A DNA stretch of 64,000 bases, taken from contig NZ_AUCT01000019.1 of assembly GCF_000429905.1 (NCBI RefSeq), positions 102,193 to 166,192 of the forward strand. The letters run 5' to 3'. Under the pieces are notes generated by a model. It did not search any database and was not told the DNA's origin. It worked only from the letters and a program-made list of their open reading frames with translations. Positions within the stretch are counted from its first letter, which is position 1, and every line of letters begins with the position of its first letter. Made by a program: the position numbers and the translations under genes. Below are positions 45,220-54,010 of this stretch, one piece after another. The DNA comes from Desulfatibacillum aliphaticivorans DSM 15576 (GTDB lineage Bacteria > Desulfobacterota > Desulfobacteria > Desulfobacterales > Desulfatibacillaceae).

Positions 45220-45987
45220 TCACTCCGAAGCCAGCAATGCGGCCCCATAAGCAGCGGCCAGTTGAGGGGTGAAATCCGGTAAAAGCGTTCGCCTTTCCAT
45301 ACGCGCTTCCAGGGCTTTTTGAAAAGCCGGAATGCGCGCCACGCCTCCGGTCAGGACGACGTCGCCGCCGGGGCCGACTCTTTCTATGAGCGTCGCCGCC
45401 CGCGAGGCGATGAGATTCACCGCCCCCGCCAGAATATCGTTGGGATGGGCGCCCGCATTGACCTGACTGACTATTTCGCTTTCCGCAAACACCGCGCAAT
45501 TACTGGTAATGGAATAGGGCGCTTTCGCCTTTGCCGCGCAGGGGGACAAGTCCGTGATGTCCTTTCCCAGGGCCTGGCACGCCATTTCCAAAAACTTGCC
45601 TCCGCCGGCCGCGCATTTTTCGTTGGAAGCGAAATTTTTAATGCGCCCCCCGTTTTCCACAACCGCGGCATGGATGAATATCCCGCCCACGTCCGTCACG
45701 GTTCGGGTTTGCCCGGCTTCTTCCTTGACGGAGGCGGCGATGCAACGGGGTTCGGAAAAAATCCTGCCGCGGATCTTCACTAATCCTGCTCCATAGCCGG
45801 TCAGGCCGGTTTTGGCAACATCCCGCTTGGAGATTCCGGCATCCTTCAAGGCCTGGGAAAACAAGTCGCGTATCAAAAGGCTTATCTTCCGGTCTACGCC
45901 GCTTTCCGCAAAGCCAACGATTTTTCCTTCGTTCACGATGCAAATTTTTGCAAACCGGGTTCCTATATCAATTCCCGCCGTGATCAT
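45220..45987 (-). CDS. BcrAD/BadFG-type activase, subunit B (module 1)
   Basis: 255 aa ASKHA-fold ATPase (AGIDIGTRFAKICIV at the N-terminus). The bridging-cluster cysteines are in NEKCAAGGGKFLE and SITSNCAVFAE. It hydrolyses ATP to push low-potential electrons to the dehydratase/reductase. It overlaps the other activase by 4 bases (ATGA), implying a heterodimer like BcrA/D or BzdP/Q rather than the usual homodimer. A 79-base gap separates it from the HgdB-type gene. Confidence 0.9.
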   Translation of the reverse strand: MITAGIDIGTRFAKICIVNEGKIVGFAESGVDRKISLLIRDLFSQALKDAGISKRDVAKTGLTGYGAGLVKIRGRIFSEPRCIAASVKEEAGQTRTVTDVGGIFIHAAVVENGGRIKNFASNEKCAAGGGKFLEMACQALGKDITDLSPCAAKAKAPYSITSNCAVFAESEIVSQVNAGAHPNDILAGAVNLIASRAATLIERVGPGGDVVLTGGVARIPAFQKALEARMERRTLLPDFTPQLAAAYGAALLASE

Positions 45988-46772
45988 GAGTCCTTTACCC
46001 CTGCCTTGACGCCTGCATGGACCGCGGCGCCCAGGGCGCCCATCAACTGAGGATCGACCTTTAAGGGCCTAAAACGAACCCCCAGGATTTTTTCCAGGCT
46101 TTTGGCCACCCCGGCGTTTTTGGAAACCCCGCCTGTCAGGGCGAACCCCGGCGCCATGTCCAGGCTTTGCGCTAAAAAAGCCACCCTCTTAGCTACGGCA
46201 TGATTGATGCCTCGGGCGATGTCCCGGATTTTTCGCCCCCCGTAATAATGCTGCAGAACCTCCAACTCCATGAAAATGCTGCAACGATTGGTGATCCTCA
46301 CCGGATGGCGCGACTTCAACGACACGGGCCCCAGATCTTCCAGCCCAAGGTTGATGGCCCGGGCGAGGATCTCCAGGCTGCGCCCTGTGCCGGCCGCGCA
46401 TTTGTCGTTCATGACAAAATCCACGGCCCGGCCTTGCCTATCCAGGCAAATGGCCTTGCAATCCTGGCCGCCCACGTCAATGACCGCTCGAATGCTTGGG
46501 TCGCACCAGTGCGCGCCCATGCCGTGACAGGAAATTTCGCTTAAGTTGAATTGGGCAAAAGGAATGTTCTTTCGGCCGTAGCCCGTGGCGCAAATCAAGG
46601 CCAGGCCGTCCATGGTCAGGCCGGCCTCTTTCAAGGCCTGCTGCATTACCGAATACGCGGATTCTTCCGTCCTCGCTCCAACAGGCAGAATGGCCCAGGA
46701 ACGCAGACGGCCGTCCTCCATGATAACGGCCTCGGCGGTCAGAGAACCGACGTCGCAACCTGCATAAAACAC
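45984..46772 (-). CDS. BcrAD/BadFG-type activase, subunit A (module 1)
   Basis: 262 aa with GCDVGSLTAEAVIMEDG, DVGGQDCKAI and the cluster cysteine motifs NDKCAAGTGRSLE and RITNRCSIFME; this is the HgdC-like partner of the neighbouring activase. The start is GTG at 46772 (GGGGGAAG upstream). It is first in the three-gene module. Its upstream gap to the divergent ligase (46773-47187, 415 bases) holds no gene or clear promoter that I can support. Confidence 0.9.
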   Translation of the reverse strand: MFYAGCDVGSLTAEAVIMEDGRLRSWAILPVGARTEESAYSVMQQALKEAGLTMDGLALICATGYGRKNIPFAQFNLSEISCHGMGAHWCDPSIRAVIDVGGQDCKAICLDRQGRAVDFVMNDKCAAGTGRSLEILARAINLGLEDLGPVSLKSRHPVRITNRCSIFMELEVLQHYYGGRKIRDIARGINHAVAKRVAFLAQSLDMAPGFALTGGVSKNAGVAKSLEKILGVRFRPLKVDPQLMGALGAAVHAGVKAGVKDS

Positions 46773-47187
46773 AACAGACTTCCCCCTCTATACTTCCTCC
46801 ACTTCAAGCCGCAACGCGTCCTCCAGGTTCAGGCAAGCCTCCCTCAAGCTGCGTTTTAACCTGATTTTTCATAAAACAAAAAGGCTTAGACAAACTAACA
46901 TAACGCAGGGTTTTTCTTCAAGCCTTTGGAGAATTTTTTTACCGCTCGACGAGCTTTAGCCCTTTGCTTTTGCGGGTTTTCAAAAAATTCATCGGCAGTG
47001 TGGAATTTGCTTGGCAATTATTCTAAAAGGTCCTATGCTGAATTTGAGGGTCAATTATTCAGTTTTGCATCCATCAATTTAAACAACGGAATAACCTGGC
47101 AGAATTTAAATGACTCCGTTCCCCCACGGCGTTACTGCGTAGCGCCTGTTTATACACCCCAAATCTGGTCTTGAAGGAGGAAGTAAC

Positions 47188-48720
47188 ATGGATTTAGGCG
47201 GATTGGTTGCAAGGAACGCACGCATGGTAGGCGCCAAGGAAGCAGTGGTTTATAATGACCGGCGCTACACTTGGGCGCAGGTGAACCAACGCGTCAATGC
47301 AGTGGCTAACGAGTTGATTAAGCAAGGCGTTAAAAAAGGCGACAAGGTCGCCCTTTGGGAACTTAACACGGACAATTTCGTGTTTGCTTTTTACGGCGCG
47401 GTCAAAGCGGGCGCCGTGGCGGTTCCGGTGAATTACCGGCTGGCCCCCCGGGAGGCGGAATGGATTCTGGACAACTCCGACTCCACCTTTATTTTGTTCA
47501 ACGATTTTTTTGAGCCCGCCGTGGTGGAAATGAAGCCCCGGCTGCCCAAAATCAAGGGAATCTACTCCATGGGCGAGGAGCGATACGACTCCTGTCCAGC
47601 CCTGGAGGACCTTATGGCAAACGGCGACGTAAGCGAGCCTGGCGTGGCGGTGGATGAGTTTGAAGACTCCATGATTCTGTACACCTCCGGCACTACGGGC
47701 AAGCCCAAGGGCGCCGTGCTGACCCATCATAACCAGATGGTGCTGACTTGCTCCATGGCCAGCATGGTAGGCATCAACCCTGATGACATCATCATGAACG
47801 CCGCTCCGCTTTTCCACGCAGCCCAGCTGAATCTGTTCCTGAACCCCGGCACCTACATGGGGGCCACCCACATCATCAATCGGGATTTTGAACCCACCCG
47901 AATCCTGCAGCTTATTGAAAAGGAAAAGGTCACCCAGTTTTTTGGCGCTCCCATTATGTACATGATGATGATGGGCGTTCCGGACTTTGAAAAATTCGAC
48001 CTCTCCACCATGCGCTTTTACGGATACGGCGCCGCGCCCATGACGGCCGAAGCGGTCAAGCAGATGATTAAAAAATTTCAATGCGAGAATTTTTTCTGCA
48101 TGTGCGGCCAGACCGAGGCAGGCCCCGGCGGCGTGGCTCTCAAGCCCAGCGAACAGGTCCGCAAAGCAGGCGCCGGCGGAAAATACATTGTGAACATGGA
48201 ATGCCGCCTGGCTGACGAGAATGACAATGACGTCACCGAACCCGGCGTGGTGGGCGAGCTGTGCATCAAGGGCGAAACCTGCATGCGGGAGTATTACAAA
48301 AATCCGGAAGCCACGGCCGCAACCATCATTGACGGCTGGGTCCACTCCGGCGATCTGGCCATTATGGACGACGAGGGATACATCACCCTGGTGGACCGGG
48401 CCAAGGACATGATCATTACCGGCGGCGAAAACGTCTACTCCAAGGAAGTGGAAGACGCCATCGCCGAACATCCCTCCATCGCGGATAACGTAATCATCGG
48501 CGTGCCCAACGAGCAATGGGGAGAGACGGTCATGGCCATTGTGGTCCTGGCCCCGGGCGCCAGCCTGACCATCGAGGAATTGCGGGAATTCCTGGAAACC
48601 CGCCTGGCCGACTACAAACGGCCCCGCCTCTTGGAAATTGTGGACATGCTGCCCAGAAACGTCTCTGGCAAGGTGCTTAAGTTCGAATTGAGAGACACCT
48701 ACAAAGACGCCACGGCCTAA
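47188..48720 (+). CDS. AMP-forming acyl-CoA ligase
   Basis: 510 aa, the size of medium-chain or aromatic acid CoA ligases. It has YTSGTTGKPKG (near 166), the mid motif RFYGYGAAPM and the C-terminal GGENVYSKEVEDAI with the final catalytic lysine region NVSGKVLK. It is divergent from the activase module with a strong AAGGAGG start. Its product acyl-CoA may feed the adjacent reductase/dehydratase enzymes. The substrate cannot be read from sequence. Confidence 0.92.
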   Translation: MDLGGLVARNARMVGAKEAVVYNDRRYTWAQVNQRVNAVANELIKQGVKKGDKVALWELNTDNFVFAFYGAVKAGAVAVPVNYRLAPREAEWILDNSDSTFILFNDFFEPAVVEMKPRLPKIKGIYSMGEERYDSCPALEDLMANGDVSEPGVAVDEFEDSMILYTSGTTGKPKGAVLTHHNQMVLTCSMASMVGINPDDIIMNAAPLFHAAQLNLFLNPGTYMGATHIINRDFEPTRILQLIEKEKVTQFFGAPIMYMMMMGVPDFEKFDLSTMRFYGYGAAPMTAEAVKQMIKKFQCENFFCMCGQTEAGPGGVALKPSEQVRKAGAGGKYIVNMECRLADENDNDVTEPGVVGELCIKGETCMREYYKNPEATAATIIDGWVHSGDLAIMDDEGYITLVDRAKDMIITGGENVYSKEVEDAIAEHPSIADNVIIGVPNEQWGETVMAIVVLAPGASLTIEELREFLETRLADYKRPRLLEIVDMLPRNVSGKVLKFELRDTYKDATA

Positions 48721-48728
48721 GAAAAAAA

Positions 48729-48754
48729 GGGGGAGGGCCACTTGGCCTTCCCCC
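48729..48754 (-). terminator. Terminator hairpin
   Basis: GGGGGAGGGCCA pairs with TGGCCTTCCCCC (one G-T). On the minus strand a run of seven T's follows, so it mainly serves leftward transcripts, and it may also stop the ligase transcript. Confidence 0.75.
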
Positions 48755-48763
48755 AAAACAGAA

Positions 48764-48832
48764 GGGGTCAAGTCTACGTTTGACGTTTGAGCCGCCTTTT
48801 TCGTGTCAAACGTCAAACGTAGACTTGACCCC
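48764..48832. repeat. Perfect 27-bp inverted repeat (mobile REP/MITE-like element)
   Basis: The arms 48764-48790 and 48806-48832 are exact reverse complements, starting GGGGTCAAGTCTACG, around a 15-base centre. This GGGGTCAAGTCTACGTTTG sequence is a repeat type seen near transposon-related genes in other genomes (recall only). It lies between the ligase and rubrerythrin genes and would form a strong stem in RNA. Confidence 0.8.
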
Positions 48833-48841
48833 ATTTGAAGT

Positions 48842-49417
48842 TCACCAGTTCTGCACAAACAGTTCGAAATATCCCGCCGGCTTGACGCAGGCCGGACATT
48901 TGTCCGGAGCGCTTTCGCCTTCGTGAATGTAACCGCAATTCGAGCAGCGCCATACGCATTTGTTGGGCTTGTGAATCACTTGGTCGTTCTGAATGTTTTC
49001 CGCCAGAGCCAAAAAGTTTTTTTCGTGCTGGGCTTCAGCCACGGATATGGCGTCCCAGAAGTCGGCGGCTTTGATAAAGCCCTCCTCCCGGGCGACCTTG
49101 GCAAAGCCCGGATACAACTCGGTATGGACGTGGCGCTCCAGGTCAGCCGAGGCCAGCAGGTTTTCCACCGTGGTTTTAACCACGCCGGTTAAAAAGGTCG
49201 CCGTCACCTCCAGTTCCCCGCCGTTAAAAAACTTGAAGAAACGCAAGGCGTGCTCGCATTCCTGATTGGCGGTCTCCTGAAAGATGTCCGCAATCTGAAT
49301 GTAGCCTTCCTCCCTCGCCTTGTTGGCGAAAAAGATGTACCGGGTCGTCGCCTGCGACTCAAATGCATAAGAAATGAGCAGATTCTTGGCTGTTTGGCTT
49401 TCCCTGAATTTTCCCAT
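48842..49417 (-). CDS. rbr: Rubrerythrin
   Basis: 191 aa. An N-terminal four-helix di-iron domain (ESQATTRYIFFANKA, then E-x-x-H motifs such as NQECEHALRFF and AEAQHEKNF) is followed by a C-terminal rubredoxin domain (CSNCGYIHEGESAPDKCPAC). It reduces hydrogen peroxide in anaerobes with electrons from rubredoxin or NADH systems. The ribosome site is weak. It lies next to a ferredoxin gene, which could supply electrons or share a stress promoter. Confidence 0.95.
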   Translation of the reverse strand: MGKFRESQTAKNLLISYAFESQATTRYIFFANKAREEGYIQIADIFQETANQECEHALRFFKFFNGGELEVTATFLTGVVKTTVENLLASADLERHVHTELYPGFAKVAREEGFIKAADFWDAISVAEAQHEKNFLALAENIQNDQVIHKPNKCVWRCSNCGYIHEGESAPDKCPACVKPAGYFELFVQNW

Positions 49418-49437
49418 AGCGCCCCACCCTGTAAATT

Positions 49438-49629
49438 TTATTCTTCAATGATAATGGCGTCGGCGCCGCATTCATCCGCCGCCTGACGGCAAACAGCCTT
49501 GTATTGCTCGGGAATCTCGTCGAATTTGACGATGGATTTCAGTTCGTCTTCATCGTACTCAAAAACTTCGGGGCACAGATTGTTGCAGTTACGGTCTCCC
49601 ATGCACTGGCCGGTGATAGTCACTTTCAT
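49438..49629 (-). CDS. Small ferredoxin with an Asp-type cluster motif
   Basis: 63 aa. The cluster motif is Cys9-x2-Asp12-x2-Cys15-x3-Cys19-Pro, with Cys47 and Cys54 at the C-terminal end. This is the arrangement of the Pyrococcus furiosus ferredoxin, where Asp is a cluster ligand and the extra cysteines form a disulfide, so the cluster can switch between 3Fe-4S and 4Fe-4S. A strong AAGGAG site precedes it. Its neighbours (rubrerythrin, dehydratase-type modules) suggest an electron carrier for one of them. Confidence 0.9.
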   Translation of the reverse strand: MKVTITGQCMGDRNCNNLCPEVFEYDEDELKSIVKFDEIPEQYKAVCRQAADECGADAIIIEE

Positions 49630-49940
49630 TGGTTCTTCTCCTTATTGAATGGTTATTATTATCAAATAGTCAATAAGACTATACTGCGCTTCAATTATGT
49701 TCATAAAAGTTTAAGCATGATTCTGAAAGTTGCGGACAGTTTATAAAAAACGCGGGTTTCCTGTCAAAGCAATTTGCGATTCTTTCTTAAAATAAATATA
49801 ATTGCTTAATATAATAACTTGTTGTTGCTTAATCAATAAAGATGCTTTGAATGCTTTGGGACAGGAACTCAAGGCTTTACGACATGCGAACCGTCCTACG
49901 ATGTCAGTATTACAGTTTGCGGCCGTTCAAAATAGGGTAG

Positions 49941-49967
49941 CCCTGGCAGAGCAGTATCCTGCCAGGG
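49941..49967. other. Hairpin in a non-coding gap
   Basis: CCCTGGCAG pairs perfectly with CTGCCAGGG around a 9-base loop. It is the only clear structure in the 461-base gap 49630-50090 between the ferredoxin promoter and the GMC gene end. No T-run follows. An open frame at 49802-50155 has no recognisable protein features. Confidence 0.4.
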
Positions 49968-50090
49968 TTGCGAAGCAACATGTAGTCCGTTTCGAAAAAA
50001 CTTTGGAAACCCTGCAGGTCAGGCCGGCTCCAGCCGGATTGAATTTTTGGTTTTCTTTACTTCTGACTAATCTCCCTCAATTAAGGGCTT

Positions 50091-51434
50091 TTAAGCCGCC
50101 GCATCCCGTTGGGGTATTCTATCCTCCCCCCTTACCTCGCCCAACAGCATTTTAGCGAAGAGCCTGCCCATGCTCATGATGGTCAGGGAGGGCGGCACGC
50201 CCGGCGACTGGGGCAGCACGGAGCCGTCGCAGACGTATAGGTTTTCAATTTCCGTCATAAAATTTTCGTCCACAACCTTGCCCATGGCTGCGGTGCCGCC
50301 GGGATGGCCGCCGATGCCCCTGCCCACGGCGATGGACGACGGCGCTGCGCCCGCTTTAATCAGGATGTCCTTGGACAGATCCACGCCCCGCTTCATGCGC
50401 TTGTTATCCAGGTCGGTCAGGGGCTTGCTGATTCTCCCGTCCTCAAACACCCTGCCCTGGTGCTCGTCCCCCAGTTTGACGAAAAGCCCCATGCCTCGTT
50501 TGGCGTAGGGCAGCCGGGTGATATTCTTTCCCATCACGTTGGGAGCCATGAACCCGGTCATGATGGCGGCCAGTGCGGAAATATTGCCGATGATAAAATG
50601 GTCGCTTTCCTTGAATTCCTCGATGGCGTGGGTAAAGGACATTTCCTTCCAGGCGCCCTGGCCCGGGTCCTTGGCCTGGGCGACCACAATATCCATGGGG
50701 TCCATATAAAAGCTGTCGCCCACGTTTTTCAGACCGGATTTCAGCAGGATGCGCGGCGTTCCCACGCCTCCGGCGGCCACGATCACTTTATCCCCGCGAA
50801 AAACCTCGCCGCCTTTGATCATAACCCCCTTTGCCTTGCCGCCTTCCACAAGGATTTTCTCCACAGGCGCCGAAACCTTCAATTCCGCCCCGCTGGAAAC
50901 GGCCTGATCCACCCAGGTTCGGGTGGTCCACTTGGCGCCCCGGGGGCAGCCCAGCATGCAGGAGTCGCAGCCTACTTTGCATTTGGAAGGGTCGATAAAC
51001 TTGTCCTGCTCCCGAAAGTGGATTCCCATGTCTTCAGCTGCGCGGAGCATGCGCTTGCCGCCGATGCAGTGATCGAAAAAATGCGGGGGCAAGGTTTTTA
51101 CGCCGATTTCCTCCCGGACTTCTTGCACTTCCTGGGAAAAATCCAGCCCCATTTGCTCGAAAACCCTGTTGGGCGGGTTGTACACATTGCCGTTATACAC
51201 CATGGATGAGCCGCCCACGGTAATTCCCCGGGCGATAAACACGCCTTCCATGGACCGGCAGAACAGGCCGCCGCCTTCCAGAATTCTGGGGCCGAACGGA
51301 AAGCCCAAAGCCTTTTCGTGGCGCGGCCCTCTTTCCACCATAAGAACTTTTTTGCCGGCCCTGGCCAAGTCCCTGGCGACCGGCGCGCCCCCCGGCCCGG
51401 TGCCCACGATGATGTATTCATATTCCTGAGTCAT
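50091..51434 (-). CDS. GMC-type FAD oxidoreductase with a four-cysteine cluster motif
   Basis: 447 aa. The FAD motif GTGPGGAPVARDLA (11-24), the GITVGGSSMVYNGN substrate loop and a C-terminal VLPQSPGVPPSLTIM with the GMC end are typical of glucose-methanol-choline oxidoreductases, which oxidise alcohols. Unusually, Cys152-x3-Cys156-x2-Cys159-x3-Cys163-Pro forms a ferredoxin-like pattern, possibly an iron-sulfur site giving an anaerobic electron exit. It is last of the nine-gene leftward operon. Confidence 0.88.
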   Translation of the reverse strand: MTQEYEYIIVGTGPGGAPVARDLARAGKKVLMVERGPRHEKALGFPFGPRILEGGGLFCRSMEGVFIARGITVGGSSMVYNGNVYNPPNRVFEQMGLDFSQEVQEVREEIGVKTLPPHFFDHCIGGKRMLRAAEDMGIHFREQDKFIDPSKCKVGCDSCMLGCPRGAKWTTRTWVDQAVSSGAELKVSAPVEKILVEGGKAKGVMIKGGEVFRGDKVIVAAGGVGTPRILLKSGLKNVGDSFYMDPMDIVVAQAKDPGQGAWKEMSFTHAIEEFKESDHFIIGNISALAAIMTGFMAPNVMGKNITRLPYAKRGMGLFVKLGDEHQGRVFEDGRISKPLTDLDNKRMKRGVDLSKDILIKAGAAPSSIAVGRGIGGHPGGTAAMGKVVDENFMTEIENLYVCDGSVLPQSPGVPPSLTIMSMGRLFAKMLLGEVRGEDRIPQRDAAA

Positions 51435-51464
51435 GTTTTCCCCCTCCGGCCTGGATTCGGCCGA

Positions 51465-52613
51465 TTATGATTGCCTGTTCCGGACCATTTCAAAAAAGGC
51501 CTGCACTCTGGTGCGCATTTGGCCTTCCCCTCCGCCGTACATTTCCCGCTCCAAAGAAAGCATGGGAAACCCCAGCCGTTTGGACTCCTGTTTGAGCAGA
51601 AAATTCTCGCCTCCCCAAAGGTCGCAGAACATGAGTTTTTCCGTGATAAGCGCGTCGGTGCGATAGTCCTTCATGATTTTTTCCAGCGAGGCGGACCGGT
51701 TGTCAAATTCGTCGATCATGCGCGGGCACGAGACTTCGTAAAGATAGCGCCTGGCAATGGCGGCGATGGGGTCGCCGTTTAACTCGATGGAGACGTCCGC
51801 ATGCCGTCCGCCCGTGCACAGGTTGTCCGCAACGGCTATTGCGCCGCAGCTTTCTATCATTTGAATGTGCTCGATTTCCTCCATGGCCCCTCCGGCCAGG
51901 ACAATGCGCAGCTTACCCTCGCCGTCTATTCTTCGGTTTTGAAGCTCAATTGTCAACCGTTCCAGCAGATCCACTGCGTTTTCCACGGGAATCGAAGTCA
52001 TGGCCGACTGCACCGCCAGCATTTCCGCCCCGGAAATAGGAGGCTCGGGCAGCTTGCGCATTTCATTTACGCCTCGAAGCAGCCTTCTGCGTTTATTGTA
52101 AATCACTATAGAATTTTGGAGAGCTTCCGTTGTCAGGGCCGCGTTGAAATTTTTTTCCAGGACTTCCGAAAAATCCATTAATTCGTCGAGAAAACGTTTG
52201 AAGGAAGTCTCCGAGGTCGTGTGCGGCGCCACAAACATGTGCAGGAATTCCGGCCCCAGGCCCTGGGTTTGGAATGCGTTGCGCCAGTTGTCGTACATGC
52301 GCCTGGCATGATCGCAACCGTTCATGAAAACCACGCCGTTTAAAAACGCAAACTCGTGATTCAGCGCCTTGTCGAAAATATGGCGCACCAAACTGCAGTT
52401 GATGGCGGAGTAGTAGGTGTCCCCCAGCCGGGTTTCCTTGCTGCCTACCGCCCTTAAGCGATAAGGAACCATGCCCGCCGCGTGGATTATTTCTTCGGGG
52501 ACGAAGGAGCACATATAGCCGAGTATTTTCCTCCCATCGTCCGCAGCTTGGACAATGTATTCGTTGACGTCTTCTTCAGCCAGTTTTTTGATGATGTCCA
52601 GAGTATCGCTCAT
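51465..52613 (-). CDS. 2-hydroxyacyl-CoA dehydratase / BcrC-like subunit (module 2)
   Basis: 382 aa with the three cluster cysteines in GYMCSFVPEE (Cys35), NGCDHARRMYDN (Cys100) and LMFCDLWGGE. Length and motifs match BcrC/HgdB. It overlaps the upstream BcrB-like gene by 4 bases, so the two form a heterodimer. Together with the two activases it completes a four-subunit enzyme of the class I benzoyl-CoA reductase layout. Ring reduction and hydroxyacyl-CoA dehydration cannot be told apart from sequence. Confidence 0.9.
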   Translation of the reverse strand: MSDTLDIIKKLAEEDVNEYIVQAADDGRKILGYMCSFVPEEIIHAAGMVPYRLRAVGSKETRLGDTYYSAINCSLVRHIFDKALNHEFAFLNGVVFMNGCDHARRMYDNWRNAFQTQGLGPEFLHMFVAPHTTSETSFKRFLDELMDFSEVLEKNFNAALTTEALQNSIVIYNKRRRLLRGVNEMRKLPEPPISGAEMLAVQSAMTSIPVENAVDLLERLTIELQNRRIDGEGKLRIVLAGGAMEEIEHIQMIESCGAIAVADNLCTGGRHADVSIELNGDPIAAIARRYLYEVSCPRMIDEFDNRSASLEKIMKDYRTDALITEKLMFCDLWGGENFLLKQESKRLGFPMLSLEREMYGGGEGQMRTRVQAFFEMVRNRQS

Positions 52614-53998
52614 GCCAGTCCGTTGCTCCTGAAAAAATCCTCGAATTGCCTTTTGACTTCCTCTTCCGTGACATGCCGTTTGTCAAAGATGTCCGAGCTG
52701 ACGAACAAGCTGGGCAGCCCGGCCTCCCGGCATACGTCCCTGAACATCTTGCGCAACGCCCAACCTCCTTTGCATCCCTGGTGGCCCATGAATATGAAGC
52801 AGTCGCCCGAGTACTCGTCGATGATCTTCTTGAACTCCTCCAAGTAGAACTCCGCAGGGCCGCGGGTGTGGCGGACCATGGTGCAGTACAGGTGGGTTTT
52901 GGCCAGGTCCCGGACCATGGTTTCCGGGGACGAGGTATCAATGGGCACGGTCTGAATACGGCCCATGAAGTCGGAAACCACCACGGCGCCGAACTTTTTT
53001 TCCAGCCAGGGAAACAACGGTGCGAAAACCAGGGGCACGTCGTACCAGATCATCCTGATTTTTTCGTTGTCTATGAAACTGCGCTTTTTCCGGAGGCGCT
53101 CCCTGGCGTTGGCGTGGACCAGCTCGGCGAATTCCATGCCGTTGGGCGACCCAAAAGCCGCCATCCGCCCCAGCCAGCTAAGCAGCAAGGGCTCCACGCT
53201 GGTGGGGGAGGGCACGGCCCGTGACATTTCGGAGAGTTCCTGGAGGTAATGATTGGTTTGGTTGACGTTTTTGCAGATTTCCCGGAGTTTGTCCCAATCC
53301 AGCTTTTGATCCAGATGCTTTTCCAGAAAGGCGATGAGGTCCCAAAGATTGTTTTCATAATGCTTGAAGGATTTTTCGTCGTCCCAGTACGGCGTATCAA
53401 GCACAAACATGGGAGCCTTGGTCATGTACTGCAGGGTTTGATAGCTGGACGCCACGGAATCGCAGGGATGGGAGCTGGAGATGATGACGTCCGGCATGGG
53501 CGCTTCGTTGGCCAGCAGCGCTCCCACGGCCGTCTTGGCGGCCGAGCAGTGCTCCGGCGCCATGCCCTCCTCCTCGGCCCGTTCAATCATTTCCACGGCC
53601 GCGTCCGAGCCCGCCATCTGGGAGACGATGGCAAAAGTTTCCGGCACGTACTGGCGCACGTCAAAAGCCCGTAAAATTTCATTGGACAGATTCCATTCCG
53701 ACCAAACCATGGGCTTGCCGCTGGCTTCGTCCATGACATTTTCCATATAGGCGTTGAGGTCCCTGGAGAGTATGCCCAGCGCCCGTAAATCCTTGGGATC
53801 GGACATGGCGCAGCCGGCCAGCAGAATGAAAAACCTGAAATGTTTATTAAACGAGTTCTCGTCTTGAATGGCAAGAGGCAGCATCAAACGCCGCACCCAA
53901 CCCAGAGCTCTGGGATAGCGCGAGAGCATGCCCCCAAACCGGGAGGCCCGAAGCGCAGCCCGGCTGATCGCAAAATTTTCCGCGGATTGTTTGTTCAC
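52610..53998 (-). CDS. BcrB/HgdA-like catalytic subunit (module 2)
   Basis: 462 aa, HGD-D family. Candidate cluster cysteines are in SSSHPCDSVA, YCTMVRHTRG and FMGHQGCKGGWALRKMF. It starts at GTG 53998 with GGAGG 5 bases upstream. It is the larger partner of the adjacent BcrC-like subunit (Bcr-type B subunits are ~440 aa). It has no paralogue in the 44-47 kb module, which is therefore incomplete by comparison. Confidence 0.88.
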   Translation of the reverse strand: MNKQSAENFAISRAALRASRFGGMLSRYPRALGWVRRLMLPLAIQDENSFNKHFRFFILLAGCAMSDPKDLRALGILSRDLNAYMENVMDEASGKPMVWSEWNLSNEILRAFDVRQYVPETFAIVSQMAGSDAAVEMIERAEEEGMAPEHCSAAKTAVGALLANEAPMPDVIISSSHPCDSVASSYQTLQYMTKAPMFVLDTPYWDDEKSFKHYENNLWDLIAFLEKHLDQKLDWDKLREICKNVNQTNHYLQELSEMSRAVPSPTSVEPLLLSWLGRMAAFGSPNGMEFAELVHANARERLRKKRSFIDNEKIRMIWYDVPLVFAPLFPWLEKKFGAVVVSDFMGRIQTVPIDTSSPETMVRDLAKTHLYCTMVRHTRGPAEFYLEEFKKIIDEYSGDCFIFMGHQGCKGGWALRKMFRDVCREAGLPSLFVSSDIFDKRHVTEEEVKRQFEDFFRSNGLA

Positions 53999-54010
53999 AG
54001 GTCCTCCCTT

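Noticed and set aside
46800..46872. Short leftward reading frames upstream of the activase (about 20 codons)
   Set aside because: Too short, and they lack a convincing start with a ribosome site. Possibly a gene remnant, but it cannot be supported.
46926..47174. Open frame of 82 codons upstream of the 47.2 kb ligase
   Set aside because: No ribosome site, atypical residues, and it occupies the promoter region of a divergent pair.
47194..48858. Long (554-codon) antisense frame over the acyl-CoA ligase
   Set aside because: It is a shadow frame produced by GC-rich codon use. The sense frame has complete ligase motifs.
49802..50155. Open frame of 117 codons between the ferredoxin and GMC genes
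   Set aside because: It overlaps the GMC gene 3' end and a hairpin, has proline-rich random-looking content and no clear ribosome site.
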